The notes beneath the pieces were generated by a model. The model was not told the origin of the DNA. It saw only the letters and a list, made by a program, of their open reading frames with translations, and searched no databases. A DNA stretch of 64,000 bases, taken from positions 2,232,001 to 2,296,000 of the forward strand of contig JAMKCF010000020.1 in the NCBI GenBank assembly GCA_023634235.1, in the 5' to 3' direction. The stretch comes from Pisaster brevispinus. Lineage: Eukaryota; Echinodermata; Asteroidea; Forcipulatida; Asteriidae. Both the position numbers and the translations under genes were made by a program. Positions within the stretch are counted from its first letter, which is position 1; each line of letters begins with the position of its first letter. This document shows, piece after piece, positions 1 through 13,940 of the stretch.

Positions 1-205
1 TTCTGATACATTATTATAGTTCAATTGAGATAAGATAAAGTTGTGTTTTTCGCTTTTTCGAGATCGATTGAAATGTTTATTCTATAATACTCAGGAAGTT
101 GTAGTAAATGCTTTCTGTAATAAATTGCAAACTGTATTCACTTTCTTTTCTTCTTACTTTAAATGTCGATTTTGGATTCGTGGATTTTGTTCTCGACAGT
201 AGGGC

Positions 206-220
206 GGGGGGGGGGGGGGG
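206..220 (+). repeat. G-run in array unit (first of six)
   Basis: This is a run of about 15 G with equivalents at 531-546, 3440-3455, 4007-4023, 5708-5716 and 8918-8937. All lie just after a conserved CGTGGATTTTGTT-like stretch and before CATTCGAAACC-like sequence. The run could form a G-quadruplex on the plus strand. Confidence 0.8.
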
Positions 221-3200
221 CTGGTCATTCGAACCCCCCAAAACACCCTAGTTTGATAAGCACACCATTGTTAACGAAGAATGTTACGATTCGGAACTCC
301 GTACAATGAGTACTGCATAACCATGTCAACTGAAACCACCCATTGTAGTATCATAAAACTCTCAGTGCATGCAACTGTAGATGTAAAGTAAACAATCACT
401 GTGGGATTCCGATGGCTTGGGAAGGACCAGTGATTTGCCAAGTTTTAGCAACCTTAAATCCAATGCGTGCACAAATGTTTGAAACACCGTCCCCTAGATA
501 CTTTGAATGTCATACGTTAATTTTTTTTCAGTGGGGGGAAGGGGGGCATTCGAAATCCGGAAAAAATCCGAGATTTCTGTGAGGCATTTTCTGTGCAGGC
601 ATTTTCTGGGAAAATTGGCAAGCAGACCATTTTTTGCGAAAAATGCTACGAGTCGGAACTCTATACATTGAGCACTGCATATATTATGACAACTGAAACC
701 ATCCATTGTAGTATTATATAATTCTCATAGCATACAGTTGTAGATGTAATGCAACCGTCCATTGTTGCATTCCGATGGCTTGGGAAAAAACAGTGAAATG
801 CTAAGTTATTCTTATGCGTCCACGAATGTTGGTTACGGTCCCTATGTGAACACTATCCCTTACAGTACATAAACGTGTCAGTTACTGAACAAAAAAGGCC
901 AAGCAATATTCCTTCCATATTGATTTGGATATACCTATTTCATGGAGGAAAAAAATAAGGAACATATATATATATATTGTTTTTTTTTTCGAACTTTCAA
1001 AGATTACTTTATATATTTTTTAAAGGAAATTTTAATAAGAGGGCACGCTTATGTGTAAACAAAAACAATCTTTATTTATGCATTTGACTTTTTAAAAAAT
1101 TACGAACATTGATTTTCATCCTTTTCTTGTGTTATACCCAGGCCTGCCAAAGTGCCTTTTTTGGTACTGGCAGTACTTTGGGTAGCTATTGGAAGCAATG
1201 ACTAGTTGGAAGAGAGATTTTTTCCCATTTGCCAGCAGACCATCGCTAAAATACAAAACTTTGTCACTGGAGTTTGTTCCTATGGATCAAAGGATACCAC
1301 ATAAACAAGCCTTAGCCCAAAGGTTTACTGTTGCTTTGCGATTTGGCAGATCTACCGATTGAGCACTGCATAACCATGACGACTGAAACCACCCATTCTA
1401 GTATTATATAATTCTCGGTGCATAGAAATATATATGAGAGGTAACCATTCATTGTGGCATTCCGATGGCTTAGGAAGGACCAGTGAAATGCTAGGTTTCG
1501 AATCTTATGCGACCACGAATGTTGGTTACGGTCCCTAACTGAAAACCATCCCTTACAGTAAATGAAAGTGTCAGTTACTGAACAAAAAAGGACAGGTAAT
1601 ACCCCCTCCATATAGCTTTGGATATATTTTTTTTTTTCACGGAAGAAAACAAATAAGAGCACAAATACATAAAATTGAATTGCAAGCTTTCAATAATTGT
1701 TTAAATATTTTATAATACTATTTTTTATGAAATTTTAATAATAGGGTACTCATAGCTGTACAAATCAATGTTTATTTAAAGCAATTCGAGTTTAAAGATT
1801 TTATGGACATTTATTTTCATCTTTCGTTTCGTTTGTTATACCCAAGCCTGCCAAAGTGCCTTTTTGGTACTGTCAGTACTTTAGGTAGCTATTGGAAGCA
1901 ACGTTAAGCTAGAAGAGAAATTTGTTCCACTGGCCAGAAGACCATTATACAATACTTTGTCGCTGGAGTTTGTTCACAATGAATCAAAGCATATCACAAT
2001 AGCCTAATTGTAGTATTATATTATTCCTTCCATATAGGTTTGGGTATACTTATTCACGGAAGAAGAAAAAAGAGAACACATTTTAAAAATAATTTCGAGC
2101 TTTCAAGAATTGTTTAGATATTGTTAATATTATTTGTTAGGAAATTCTAATAATAAGAGGGCACGCTTATGTAAAAAAGACTGTGTTTATTTTTGCACTT
2201 CGATTTAAAGATTTTACGAACATTGATTTTCATCCTTTTCTTTTGGTTTACCTAAGCCTGCCTTTTTGGTGCCCTTTTGGTACTTGCAGAACTTTCGGTA
2301 GCTATTGGAAGCAATGACTAGCTGGAAAAGAGAGATTGTTTCCACTTGCCAGGAGACCATTGTTAAAATACATTACGTTGTCCCTGGGTTTGGTTCTTAA
2401 TGAATCAAAGCATACGACAAAAATGCTTCGATTCGGAACTCTATACACTGACTGCTGCTTAATTATGACAACTGAAACCATCCATTGTAGTTTTATATAA
2501 TTCTCATTGTATATAATTGCAGATAATAAAAGGTAACCACTCATTGTGGCATTCCGATGGCTTGGGAAAAACCAGTGAAATTTTTAATCTTATGCGTCCA
2601 CGATTGTTGGTCACGGTCCCTAAGTGAACACCATCCCTTACAGTAAATGAAAGTGTAAGTTACTGAACAAAAAAGGCCAGCCAATATTCCTTCAATATAG
2701 GTTAGGATAAACTTACGTCACGGAAGAAAAAAATAAGAGAGGGAAAAAAAATGAACTTTTTAAAATATTATTTTAAAGGAAATTCTAATAATAAGGGGGC
2801 ACGCTTACGTCTAAAAATCAATGTATATTTTTGCAATTCGATTTTAAAGATTTTACGAACATTGATTTTCATCCTTTTATTTTGTTATACCCAAGCTTGC
2901 CAAAGTGCCTTTTTGGTACTGGCAGTACTTAATGTAGCTATTGCAAGCAATGACTAGCTGGAAGAGAGGGTTTTTTCCACTTGCCAGGAGACCATCGTTA
3001 AATAGAAAAAACTTTCTCACTGGAGTTTGTTCACAACGGATCAAAGGATACCACACAAAAGCCCAACTCAAAGGTTTACTGTTACTGTGCGATTTGGCAA
3101 TTCTATGGATTGAGCACTGCATAACCATGACAACTGAAACCAACCATTCTAGTGTTATATAATTCTCAGTGCATAGAACTGTAGATGTAAAGTAAACATT

Positions 3201-5369
3201 CACTGTGGGATTCCGATGGCTTGGGAAGGACCAGTGAATTGCCAAGTTTTAGCAACCTTTAATCCAATGCGTGCACAAATGTTTGAAACACCGTCCCCTA
3301 CAGCAAATCACGGTGTCCCAGGCACTTTTCCTTCCAACCTCGGTTTAGATACGTTTATTTATAAAAATGATTTTCAAACTTTATTCACTTTCTTCCCTTT
3401 TGTTTTACTTTGAATGTCATACGTGGATTTTGTTTCAATGGGGGGGGGGGGGGGGAGGGAGTGAGGCATTTGAAACCGAGAAAAATCCGAGATTTCTGAG
3501 AGGCATTTTCTGTGCAGGCATGTTCTGGGAAACCATTGCTAACAGAAACACGTTGAGAGTATTTTCTGTCTCCTGCTCTGATGTATTTAACATTTCAATT
3601 GGCAAGCAGACCATTGTTAATGAAGAATGCTAAGATTCGGAACTATATGAGTACTGCATAACCATGACAACTTAAACCATCCATTGTACTGTTATATAAT
3701 TCTAATAGCATATAATTGTAGATGTAGGGCAACCATTCATTGTGGGTCCGATAGCTTGGGAAGGACCGGTGAAATGCTGAGTTTTAGCGACCTTTTTAAG
3801 TGTCCGCAAATGATTGTTAGAGTCCTTTTCTGAACAATTTCCCTACAGGAAAAGACAGTACCAATTTATGAACAAACTAAGTGTTTACCACTTTCCCTTC
3901 CAACCTCGGTTTCGATACATTTATTTGTAATAATGATTTCCAAACTTTATTCCCTTTCTTCCCTTTTGTTTTACTAAAACGACACACGTGGATTTTGTGC
4001 TTTCTGTGGGGGAGGGGGGGGGGTCATTCGAAACCAGAAAAACACCCTAGTTTGCCGAGAGGCATTTTCTGTGCAGGCAGTTTTAGGAAATCTTTGCTAA
4101 GAGAGCACGTTGAGAAGTTTTTCTCTCTCTAGCTATGAGGTAATTTAACATTACAATTGGCAAGCAGGTCATTGTTAACGAATAATGCTATACGATTCGG
4201 AACTCTATACAATGAGTACCGCATAACTATCGCAACTGAAAACATCCATTGTAGAATTATATAATTCTCTATATAGTATAATTGTAGATGGTAAACATTC
4301 ATTGTGGAATTCCGATGGCTTGAGAAGGACCAGCGAAATGCTAAGTTTCAATCTTATGCGTCCAAGAATGTTGGTTACGGTCCCTATGTGAACACCATCC
4401 CTTACAGGATACATGAACGTGTCAGTTACTGAACAAAAAAGTCCAGGCAATATTCCTTCCATATAGGTTTGGATATACCTATTTCATGGAGGAAATAATA
4501 AGGAACGTATTTATAAAAAAAAAAAAAATCGAACTTTCAAAGATTGCTTTATATATTTTTGAAGGAAATTTTAATAAGAGGGCACGCTTATGTGTGAACA
4601 AAATCAATGTTTATTTCTGCATTTGAATTTAAAAAAAATTACGAACGTTGACTTTTATCCTTTTCTTGTGTTATACCCAAGCCTGCCAAAGTGCCTTTTT
4701 GGTACTGGCGGTACTATGGATTGAGCACTGCATAACCATGACAACTGAAACCAACCATTCTAGTGTTATATAATTCTCAGTGCATAGAACTGTAGATGTA
4801 AAGTAAACATTCACTGTGGGATTCCGATGGCCTGGGAAGGACCAGTGAATTGCTAAGTTTTAGCAACCTTTAATCCAATGCGTGCACAAATGTTTGAAAC
4901 ACCGTCCCCTACAGCAAATCACGGTGTCCCAGGCACTTTTCCTTCCAACCTCGGGTTAGATACGTTTATTTATAACAAAGTGCCTTTTTGGTACTGGCGG
5001 TACTTTGGGTAGCTATTGGAAGCAATGACTAGCTGGAAGAGAGGGTTTTCCCACTGCCATTGTTTAATACAAAACTTTTTCACTGGAGCTTGTTCACAAT
5101 GGATCAAGGGCTAACCCAAAGGTTTACTGTTGCTGTCAAACTTGAATTCTATAGATTGAGTACTGCATAACCATGAAACTGAAACCACCCATTCTGGTGT
5201 TATATAATTCTCAGTGCATATAACTGTAGATATAAAGTAAACATTCACTGTGGGATTCCGATGGCTTGGGAAGGACCAGTGAATTGCTAAGTTTTAGCAA
5301 TCTTTAATCCAATGCGCGCACAAATGTTTGAAACATCGTCCCTTACAGCAAATGAAAGTGTCCCGGCAG

Positions 5370-5583
5370 CGATATTTTTTTCCCTGCTCAGTTGCGGCAG
5401 AACCAACAGAGGGCGCTGTTACCGAGGGATTTCATCATGAAAGAGATATGAATAATGCATGTCATAGGATATGAATAATAAAAGCTGCATAATGTCTGTA
5501 CAACTAACTAGCGTTGCTGAAATCCCTCGGTAACAGCGCCCTCTGTTGATTCTGCCGCAACTGAGCGGGGGAAAAAATATCGC
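5370..5583. mobile_element. 214-bp MITE with ~60-bp terminal inverted repeats and 9-bp target duplication
   Basis: The ends GCGATATTTTTTTCCC and GGGGGAAAAAATATCGC are inverted, and the inverted repeat extends through CAGAGGGCGCTGTTACCGAG. The direct repeat GTCCCGGCA flanks it at 5361-5369 and 5584-5592. Paralogous units at about 3315 and 4925 read straight through this position without the insert, which serves as an empty site. An 8-9 bp duplication suggests hAT or Mutator mobilisation. There is no coding capacity. Confidence 0.9.
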
Positions 5584-5787
5584 GTCCCGGCACTTTTCCT
5601 TCCAACCTCGGTTTCGATACGTTTATTTATAACAATGATTTTCAATCTTTATTCACTTATTTCTTAGCTTTTGTTTTACTTTGAATGTCATTCGTGGATT
5701 TTTTTTCGGGGGGGGGTCATTCGAAGCCAGAAAAACACCCTAGTTTGCTGGGAGGCATTTTCTGTGCAGGGGAAACCATTGCTAACA

Positions 5788-5985
5788 GAAACATTACAAT
5801 AGACCTTTATCATGCTGCCGCCATCTTGGTCATGTTCCCCGTAGCCAGTAACAGTATTGGATGCTAATATTCACTGTACAAAAAAGGTACCAGATTATTT
5901 TTCCTTCCAGCCTCGGTTTGGTTACATTGAGCTGAATAGGAGAAAATAGGAGAAAGATGGCCGCACCATGATAAAGGTCTATTGG
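5788..5985. mobile_element. Inverted-repeat MITE (TAGACCTTTATCATG ends)
   Basis: TAGACCTTTATCATGCTGCC near 5790 is matched inverted by CATGATAAAGGTCTA near 5966-5982. CCGCCATCTT and AGATGGCCGC continue the inverted repeat. It sits inside an array unit between ACATTACAA and TTGGTAAGCAG, which are contiguous in other units (for example near 3595). No clear target duplication is seen. Confidence 0.75.
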
Positions 5986-8900
5986 TAAGCAGGCCATTGT
6001 TAACTAAGAATGCTACGATTCGGATTCGGAACTCTATACACTGAGTAATACATAACCATGACAACTGAAACCATCCATTGTAGTGTTATATAATTCTCAA
6101 AGCAACAATTGTAGAGGTAAGGTAACCATTCATTGTGGCATTCCGATGGCTTGAGAATAACCAGTGAAATGCTAAGTTTCAATCTTATCCGTCCACGAAT
6201 GTTGGTTATACGGTCCCTAAGTGAACACCATCCCATACAGTAAATGAAAGTGTCAGTTACTTAACTTTAAAAAAAAAAAAAAAAATGCCAGGCAATATTC
6301 CTTCCATATAGGTTTGGATAGACTTATTTCACGGAAAAAAAATAAGACGGGGAAAAAATGAATTTCGAGCTTTCAAGAATTATGTTAATACTTTTCATAT
6401 TATTTTATTACACCCTAGCCTGCCAAAGTGCCTTTTAGGTACTGGCAATACTTTGGGTAGCTATTGGAAGCAATGATTAGCTAGAAAGTTTTTTTTTCCA
6501 ACGGTGTGCAGGCTATTCTTAAAATTATTAACAATTTGTCACTGGAATCGAAGCATACGAATCGAAGCATACCACATAATAGCCTAATCCAAAGGTTTAC
6601 TGTTGCTGTACGAATTTGGAATTCTATAGATTGAGCACTGCATAACCATGACAAGTGAAACCACCAATTGTAGTATTATATAACTCTTATTGCATAAAAT
6701 TGCAGATGTAAGGTAACCAGTCGTTGAGGGATTCAGATGGCATCGGAATGAGAAGCGAGTTTCTAGGTTTTAGCAACTATTAATGATATGCGTCCACAAA
6801 TGTATGTAACGTTCCCAGCAATTAAACGAAAGTGTCAGTTACTGAACAAAAAAGGGCCTGGCATTTCTCCATCCAAATAGGTTTGGATGCATTTATATAT
6901 TACAGGAGAAAAACATTAGCAAAATTTATAAAAATAACTTATAAGCTGTCAAGAGTTGCTTGAAATTGTTTCTCATTTTTGAGGAAATTTTAATAAGAGG
7001 GCACGCTTGCATGTACAATGATGATTATGCAAGTAATTTTTTAAAGATTTTGTCATGAAACATTGATTTTCTTCGTTGTTTTCTGCCGTTATACCCCAGC
7101 CTGCCAAAGCGCCTTTTTGGTACTAGCAGTACTTTGGGTAGCTATAGGAAGCAATGACTAAGGTTACGGTCCCTAAGTGAACACCATCCCTTACAGTAAA
7201 TGAAAGTGTCAGTTACTGAACACAAAAGGCCAGGCAATATTCCTTCCATATAGGTTAGGATAAACTTACCTAACAGAAGACAAAATAAGAGAGGGGGGAA
7301 ATGAACTTCGAGGTTTCAAGAATTGTTTAGAAGATGTTAAAATTATTTTTAAGGAAATTCTAATAATAAGAAGGCACGCTTAGGTGTAAAAATCAATGTA
7401 TATTTTTGCACTTCGATTTAAAAGATTTTACCATTATTGATTTTCATCCTTTTATTTTGTTATACCCAAGCCTGCCAAAGTGCCTTTTTGGTACTGGCAG
7501 TACTTTAGGTAACTATTGCAAGCAATGACTAGCTGGAAGAGAGAGGTTTTAACCATCGTTAAAATACAAAACTTTGTCACTGGAGTTTGTTCACAACGGA
7601 TCAAAGGATACCACACAAAAGCCTAGCCCAAAGGTTTACTGTTGCTGTGCAATTTGGCAGATCTATGGGTTGAGCACTGCATAACCATGAAAACTGAAAC
7701 CCCCATTCTAGTATTATATAATTCTCAGTGCATAGAACTATAGATGTAAGGTAAACAATCATTGTGGCATTCCGATGGCTCAGGAAAAACCAGTGAAATG
7801 CTAGGTTTCCAATCTGATGCATCCACAAATAATGGTTACGGTCCCTATGTGAACACGGTCCCTATGTGAACACCGTCCCTTACAGTTATTGAAAGTGTCA
7901 GGCATTACCTCTTCCATAGAGGTTTCGATCAACTTATTTTACAGAGAAAAAAATAATTTCGTGCTTTCAAGAACTGCTTTATTAGTTGATATAATTTTTA
8001 AAGGAATTTTTAATAAGATGGCACGCTCACTGTTGCTGTGCATCGGTTTGGATACATTTGTTTGTAATAATGATTTCAAACTTGTATTCACTTTCTTCCC
8101 TTTTTTAAAACTACAACGTAGCACGTAGCACAATATTCCTTCCATATAGATTTGGATATACCTATTCCATGGAGGAAATAATAAGGAACATATTTTAAAA
8201 AATATTAGTTTCGAACTTTCAAAAATTGTTTTATTATTTTTTATATTTTTTAAAGGTAATTTTAATAAGAGGGCACGCTTATGTGTAAACAAAATTAATG
8301 TTTATTAATGCATTTGAATTTTAAACAAATTACGAACATTGACTTTCATCCTTTTCTTGTGTTATACCCAAGCCTGCCAAACTGCCTTTTTGGTACTGGT
8401 AGTAGTACATTAGGTAGCTATTGGAAGCAATGGCTAGCTACAAGAGAGATTTTTTCCTCTTGCAAGCAGAACATTGTTAAAATTCAATACTTTGTCACTG
8501 GGTTTTGTTCATTAGGAATCAAAGCATACCTCAATAAAGCTTAACCCATAGGTTTACTGTTGTTGTACGGTTTTGGAATTCTATAAATTGATGTACTGCA
8601 TAACCATGACAACTGAAACCACCCATTCTAGTATTATATAAGTCTCAGTGCATACAACTGTAGACATGAAGGTAAACATTCACTGTGGGATTCCGATGGC
8701 TTGGGAAGGACCAGTGAATTGCCAAGTTTTTGCAACCTTTAATCCAACGCGTGCACAAATGTTTGAAACATCGTCCCTTACAGCAAATGAAAGTGTCCCA
8801 CACAATTTTCCTGTCAACCTCGGGTTAGATACATTTATTTTAAAAAATTCAAACTTTATTCACTTTCTTTCCTTTTGTTTTATTTGAATGTCGTACGTGG

Positions 8901-10059
8901 ATTTTGTTTTTTCAGTTGGGGGTGAGGGGGGGGGGGGCAATCGAAACCCGAAACACATCCGAGTTATCTGTGAGGCATTTTCTGTGCAGGCATTTTATGG
9001 AAAAACCATTGCTAACAGAAACACATTGAGAAATTTTTGCTCTGATGTATTCAACATTACATTTGGCAAGCACACCATTTTTAACGAAGAATTCTATGAT
9101 TCGGAACTCTATACACTGAGTACTACATAACCATGACAACTTAAACCATCCATTGTGGTGTTATATAATTCTCATAGCATATAATTTTAGAGGTAAGGTA
9201 ACTATTCATTGTGGCATTCCGATGGCTTGGGAAGGACCGGTGAAATTTTTAGGTTTCGAATCTTATGTGACCACGAATGTTGGTTACGGTCCCTAACTGA
9301 ACACCATCCCTTACAGTAAATGAAAGTGTCAGTTACTGAACAACAAAAGGCCAGGCATTATTCCTTCCATATAGGTTTGGTTATACTTATTTCACGGAAG
9401 AAGAAAAAAAGAGAACACATTTTAAAAATTTATTTCGAACTTTCAAGAATTGTTTAGATATTGTTAATATTATTTGTTAGGAAATTCTAATAATAAGAGG
9501 GCACACTTATGTAAAAATCAACGTTTATTTATGCTCTTCGATTAAAAAGATTTTACGAACATTGATTATCATCCTTTTCTTTTGTTATACCCAAGCCTGC
9601 TTTTTTGGTGCCTTTTTTGGTACTGGCAGTACTTTAGGTGGCTATTGGAAGCAGTGACTAGCTAGAAGAGAGATTGTTATCGTCAGTAGACCATCGTTAA
9701 AACACAATACGTTGTCGCTGGGTTTTGTTTTTAATGAATGAGACAACTGAAACCATCCATTGTAGTGTTATATAATTCTCATTGTGTATAATTGCAGATA
9801 ATATAAGGTATTCATTCATTGTGGCATTCCGATGGCTATGGAAAAACCAGTGAAATGCTTAGTTTAAATCTTATGCGTCCACGATTGGTGGTTACGGTCC
9901 CTATGTGAACACCATCCCTTACAGTTAATGAAAATGTCAGTTCCTGATTAAAAAATGGCCAAGCAATATTCCTTCCATATAGGTTAGGATAAACTTACTT
10001 CAATGAAGAAGAACAAAAGAGAACACATTTTAAAAATTTATTTCGAGCTTTCAATTCAT

Positions 10060-13000
10060 GTTCAAAACTGTCATAACATGCATCATGCATCAACTGGAAA
10101 GCGTTCAAAGTAGTTGCATAACTTCGAGTCCAAATAACATTGGACCTCAAGGGACTCCATCAACTTTTTGTACATAACGCACTGAAAATAACATTGGCAA
10201 ATGCCGGGGAAAACTAAGCATGGCGGGGGCGCTATGCTAGTTGAACGGTCACAAAAGAGTACGAATATTTAAACGAGACATCCAAGTAATTATTTGATTT
10301 TCTTCCCGTAAATCTTACCTACTCAACTTTAAGAAGCTCAAGGTACGGGTCGAGTTTACCCAGCCGACCCTTCATTATCATTGAATGCATTGAGTTCAAT
10401 AACATGAATAAGTTTACAAGGCAGCAAAGTTCTCTTCCAATTAGACTGGAAGTTTAAATGTTAATAACGACATTCGTAAATTGTTATTTTAAATATTGGC
10501 CAGAGTCAGAAACAACAATTCAGGATGTGGTTTGTTTACGTCAGTTTTTCGGCTGGTTTTAGCTTCAAAATTTGTATTGGTTCCAACCCCAACATTGCCA
10601 TATGGTTATCTTAAAGATGTGTGTTTCGTCTTGTAGTGAGATGGAGCCTTATATCACATTGCTGAAGAGATAGAGTGAGCGTGTGTGCGGGGGGGGGGGG
10701 GGGGGCTTCTCTGCCTGGACTCATTGTAAGCCTCTCTAATGGGCAGACTGTTCCCTCTTAGCATCGACTTGGTAATGGGATTTAATAACATTTTAAAAAC
10801 GGCTTTAAAATTTAATTGCTTATTGGTTTAAACAAAATTATCTGATGGATATATTGTTTGACGTAGTGAGCGTCTAAGTTTTTATTTTCCAATGGATACA
10901 GCCAACAGTTTATTTTAAACATTTGCCACGATGAGAAAATAAAACATAGGCCTGTAACAAAAAAAATATTTTCTCTGTCATTTATGTTCGCGAGTGTGTC
11001 TCTTTGTCGTTGATGTTAAATACTGTTTAAATAAAAGGTACAACTTGGGGGGAAAATTTAAATAAGAAAGCAAAAAGTTACTCGGTGATTGTACGGCATT
11101 CAGGAGCCCCGATTTGAGGTTATTCCTCTACCGGAGTTTACCCCAAAAACAAACCCCTCTCCTCGCAAAACAGACAGCTCTTAAAACAAGATTTAAAAAA
11201 TAATAATAAGTATAGTGATTAATATTATTCTTGGTTTCTGTAGTATGTTTGGAAACTGTACTTCTTACTAGGTTTTTTATTTCAATTTGAAATTTCGTAA
11301 ATACTGTCCCCAAGGACAAACATTTTCTTTACTCTAAATAAGACTACCATGACGTTATGGACATAGGGTTTGTATCGCTGCAAAGGTTTGCATTTCAAAA
11401 GCTCGGCTTCCTCGTTAAGTTTTAAAACGTACACATTCCGTACGGGTTTTCAAACATATGCGAGGGGCTTAAGTTGGAACCCAAAGTTCGAAATGGTTCT
11501 ATGAGAGAGAAATAATACAGAGGGCGCCCTTTAATTTTTTTCCTCGTATGAGCGCGCGCACATGTTTACAAATTGAATTTGATTCACGTACCTGATGTAC
11601 TCCAATTTCTCTCTTCCATGGACCTTCATATCCTCACACTGAGATTTAAACATCAGGTTTGAAGCAAGAAACATTCGCATTTCTCCTCCCAGTTTAACAC
11701 TTCGTAAGCTCAGAAAACCATGCATGCATTCTGTACTAAAATTAACAGACAGGGTGCATGCACGTTGTGTTTACATTGACCACCAAAACGCCGAGTCTAG
11801 TTCCCTAAGCATGAGTGACGAGGAATGCTCTAAATATGCTACACATAGGGGCCAGCTATTGACGTATGTTTTTTTCCAGCACGTTAACTGTTTCTATAGA
11901 AACCCATTTCCCTAAGTGATGCTCTGTAAGTTTTAATTACGTAGAATATCAATAATAAACATAACAAAATATAAAATATGGTCTTTGTTTACTTCTCATC
12001 CGCCAGACTCTGTTGGCAACGCCGTCTGGTCCCAGTATCCACAGGAACAATGACAGTTCTAATTCTAATTGCATTAGAGGGTTGCAGATAATGTTTACTT
12101 CCAGACTCGTCTTAGTCTTTGTTTCGTTAAAAAACAGACCAACTTAGTTGTGGATTCAAGTCATCGATACGGAGGCCTACAGTTAAATCTATAATCCAAG
12201 TTGTCGTAATATGCATTATATTCTGTGGTCTTGGAACAATCGAATTTTTATTCTAAATTTCAACTAAAACTACTTGTTTCATCTGTGCACATCGAAATTA
12301 ATTTCATTTTTAATTTGTGTTAAAATTTCAGACGGCATCACCTCCCCTCCCAAATGGCCCCAACAAAACCGAACAGCTCAATCAGAACCGGTCAAAAACA
12401 ACAAAATTCTAAAACAAACAGCAGTAAAAAATAACGCAAACTATTAAACCCGAAAAAAACTGAATATCAATAAAACAAATATTAATTAAAACAATAAAAA
12501 TAAAAGAAACCAAATCAAGAACAACAATAAATACAAACGAAACGGAAGTGGCAAGCCAGATTTGTGCAAATCTAAGTTATTATTTCGATCATCTTGGCAT
12601 AGCACTAATTCCATGCTACTTCCCTAAAGTGAACGCGCTACAACTGAAAAAAAAAACTGTTTGTGAACTTTGAACAAAATTGTTTAATGAAAGAACTCTT
12701 TTCGTTTAAATTAAGACCAACCTGAGAATGTTAATACGGACATCTTGACATAATTGAATTTGCTGCAACAGTCTGGTCCCCGACGCCCACAGTGACAATG
12801 GCAGTTCTAATGCTGATATTAAAGATAAATAAAATGGTTGCGTCATGATGACTCGTTTAAAGATTAAAATTTTTCTTCAAAGAGATTGATAGCGTACTAG
12901 TAGAGCAACAAAGTTAAATGTAGTAGAATTGATTAAAAACGAGCAGCATGCACCAGTATTGTGACTTTCGTTGTCTCACATGAAATTTATCTGTAAAAAT

Positions 13001-13330
13001 GTTATCCAATAGAAAACTTGTCCCAAACCACAGCCCTGACTACAATTCTTCGTAGATCTTCATAAACACCAGATCCATCGTTTTAAGGTTTGGAACCAGC
13101 CAAAGCTCAAGTCGAAAACCACTCAGGGGCAGAAAGGGCCCTTTTTAAGAAAAAGAGCTACATGAAAAATTCTTACTCTATTAATGTGTTTACGACACTT
13201 GTTCAATACTTTTAAAATATCACTCAATAATACAGCCAACTCATCATTTAATTACTTTACATCCTCAAATTGTTCGTGCAAAGTATAAATGTCTTTCCAA
13301 TAAACACATTTCTTATTTAGACTTTAGTTT
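10060..13330. other. Gene-free AT-rich stretch
   Basis: I see no convincing exon, tRNA or transposon end here. There is a G homopolymer at about 10,690-10,705 and an A-rich tract near 12,360-12,550. Small ORFs are the length expected by chance. Confidence 0.5.
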
Positions 13331-13380
13331 GTTTAAAAAGTTGTTTGCAGTAGGAAAAACCACATTATTCCCTTTGCCCA

Positions 13381-13940
13381 GTTTTCTAAAACATATCATA
13401 AAGGGATGAGATAAAAACATTTTTGGTAAAGTCAAACCATCTGGTTTTCAAGAAACATACCATGAAGTGTTGGTACATATTTGGTTATTGGAAGAATACA
13501 TTCATTTCAATCGTCTAGTCGTCATGAAACACATCATTAATGGATGGTACATCATTGGTTTTGGGGAAAGTAAATTCATTCAAACCCTATAGTCGTCAAG
13601 AAACAGATCATCAAGGGATGGTACACCATTGGTTTTTGGCAAAGTAAATTTATTCAAACCCTCTAGTCGTCATGAAACACATCATTAATGGATGGTACAT
13701 CATTGGTTTTGGGGAAAGTAAATTCATTCAAACCCTCTAGTCGTCAAGAAACAGATCATAAAGCGATGGTAAATAATTGGTTATTGGAAGAGTACATTCA
13801 TTCCAATCCTCTAGTTTTCAAGAAACATATCACAAAGGGATTTTAAATCATTGGTTTTTGGAAGAGTGCATTTATTCCAAATCCAATCATCAAGTGATGG
13901 TATCTGATTGGATTTAGGAAGTTTTTAGCGTATTCAAAAC
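13381..13940 (+). repeat. ~74-bp minisatellite with 148-bp higher-order period
   Basis: About seven to eight copies of a 72-76 bp unit are present, recognisable by AAGAAACAGATCAT / ATGAAACACATCATTAATGG, GGTACATCATTGGTTTT and AAATTCATTCAAACCCTCTAGTCG. Alternate units are nearly identical: the 'gtcatgaaacacatcatt' unit recurs at about 13,522 and 13,670. The dimer therefore appears to be the recent unit of expansion. Confidence 0.85.

Larger units (their letters stand above)
1..10060. repeat. Diverged tandem satellite-like array (units about 0.4-1.1 kb)
   Basis: Related non-coding blocks recur in direct orientation. The anchor TTCCGATGGC or a close variant occurs near 407, 770, 1460, 2552, 3211, 3747, 4310, 4822, 5255, 6141, 6732, 7770, 8691, 9217 and 9827. 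Each anchor follows a conserved 'gcataaccatgacaactgaaac' type stretch and an ATATAATTCTC block. A second recurrent block reads GCCAAAGTGCCTTTTTGGTA (near 1147, 1853, 2892, 4686, 6423, 7486). Two unit types alternate: one continues into a G-run, the other into a CCTTCCATATAGGTTTGGAT block and GGGCACGCTTA. Copies differ by many substitutions and indels, so the array is old. Short ORFs here are not conserved between copies, so I do not call them genes. The origin (satellite or expanded transposon) is unknown. Confidence 0.88.

Noticed and set aside
1312..9139. Many 60-122 codon ORFs in the satellite-like array
   Set aside because: Related units carry stops and frameshifts at equivalent positions, so no frame is conserved.
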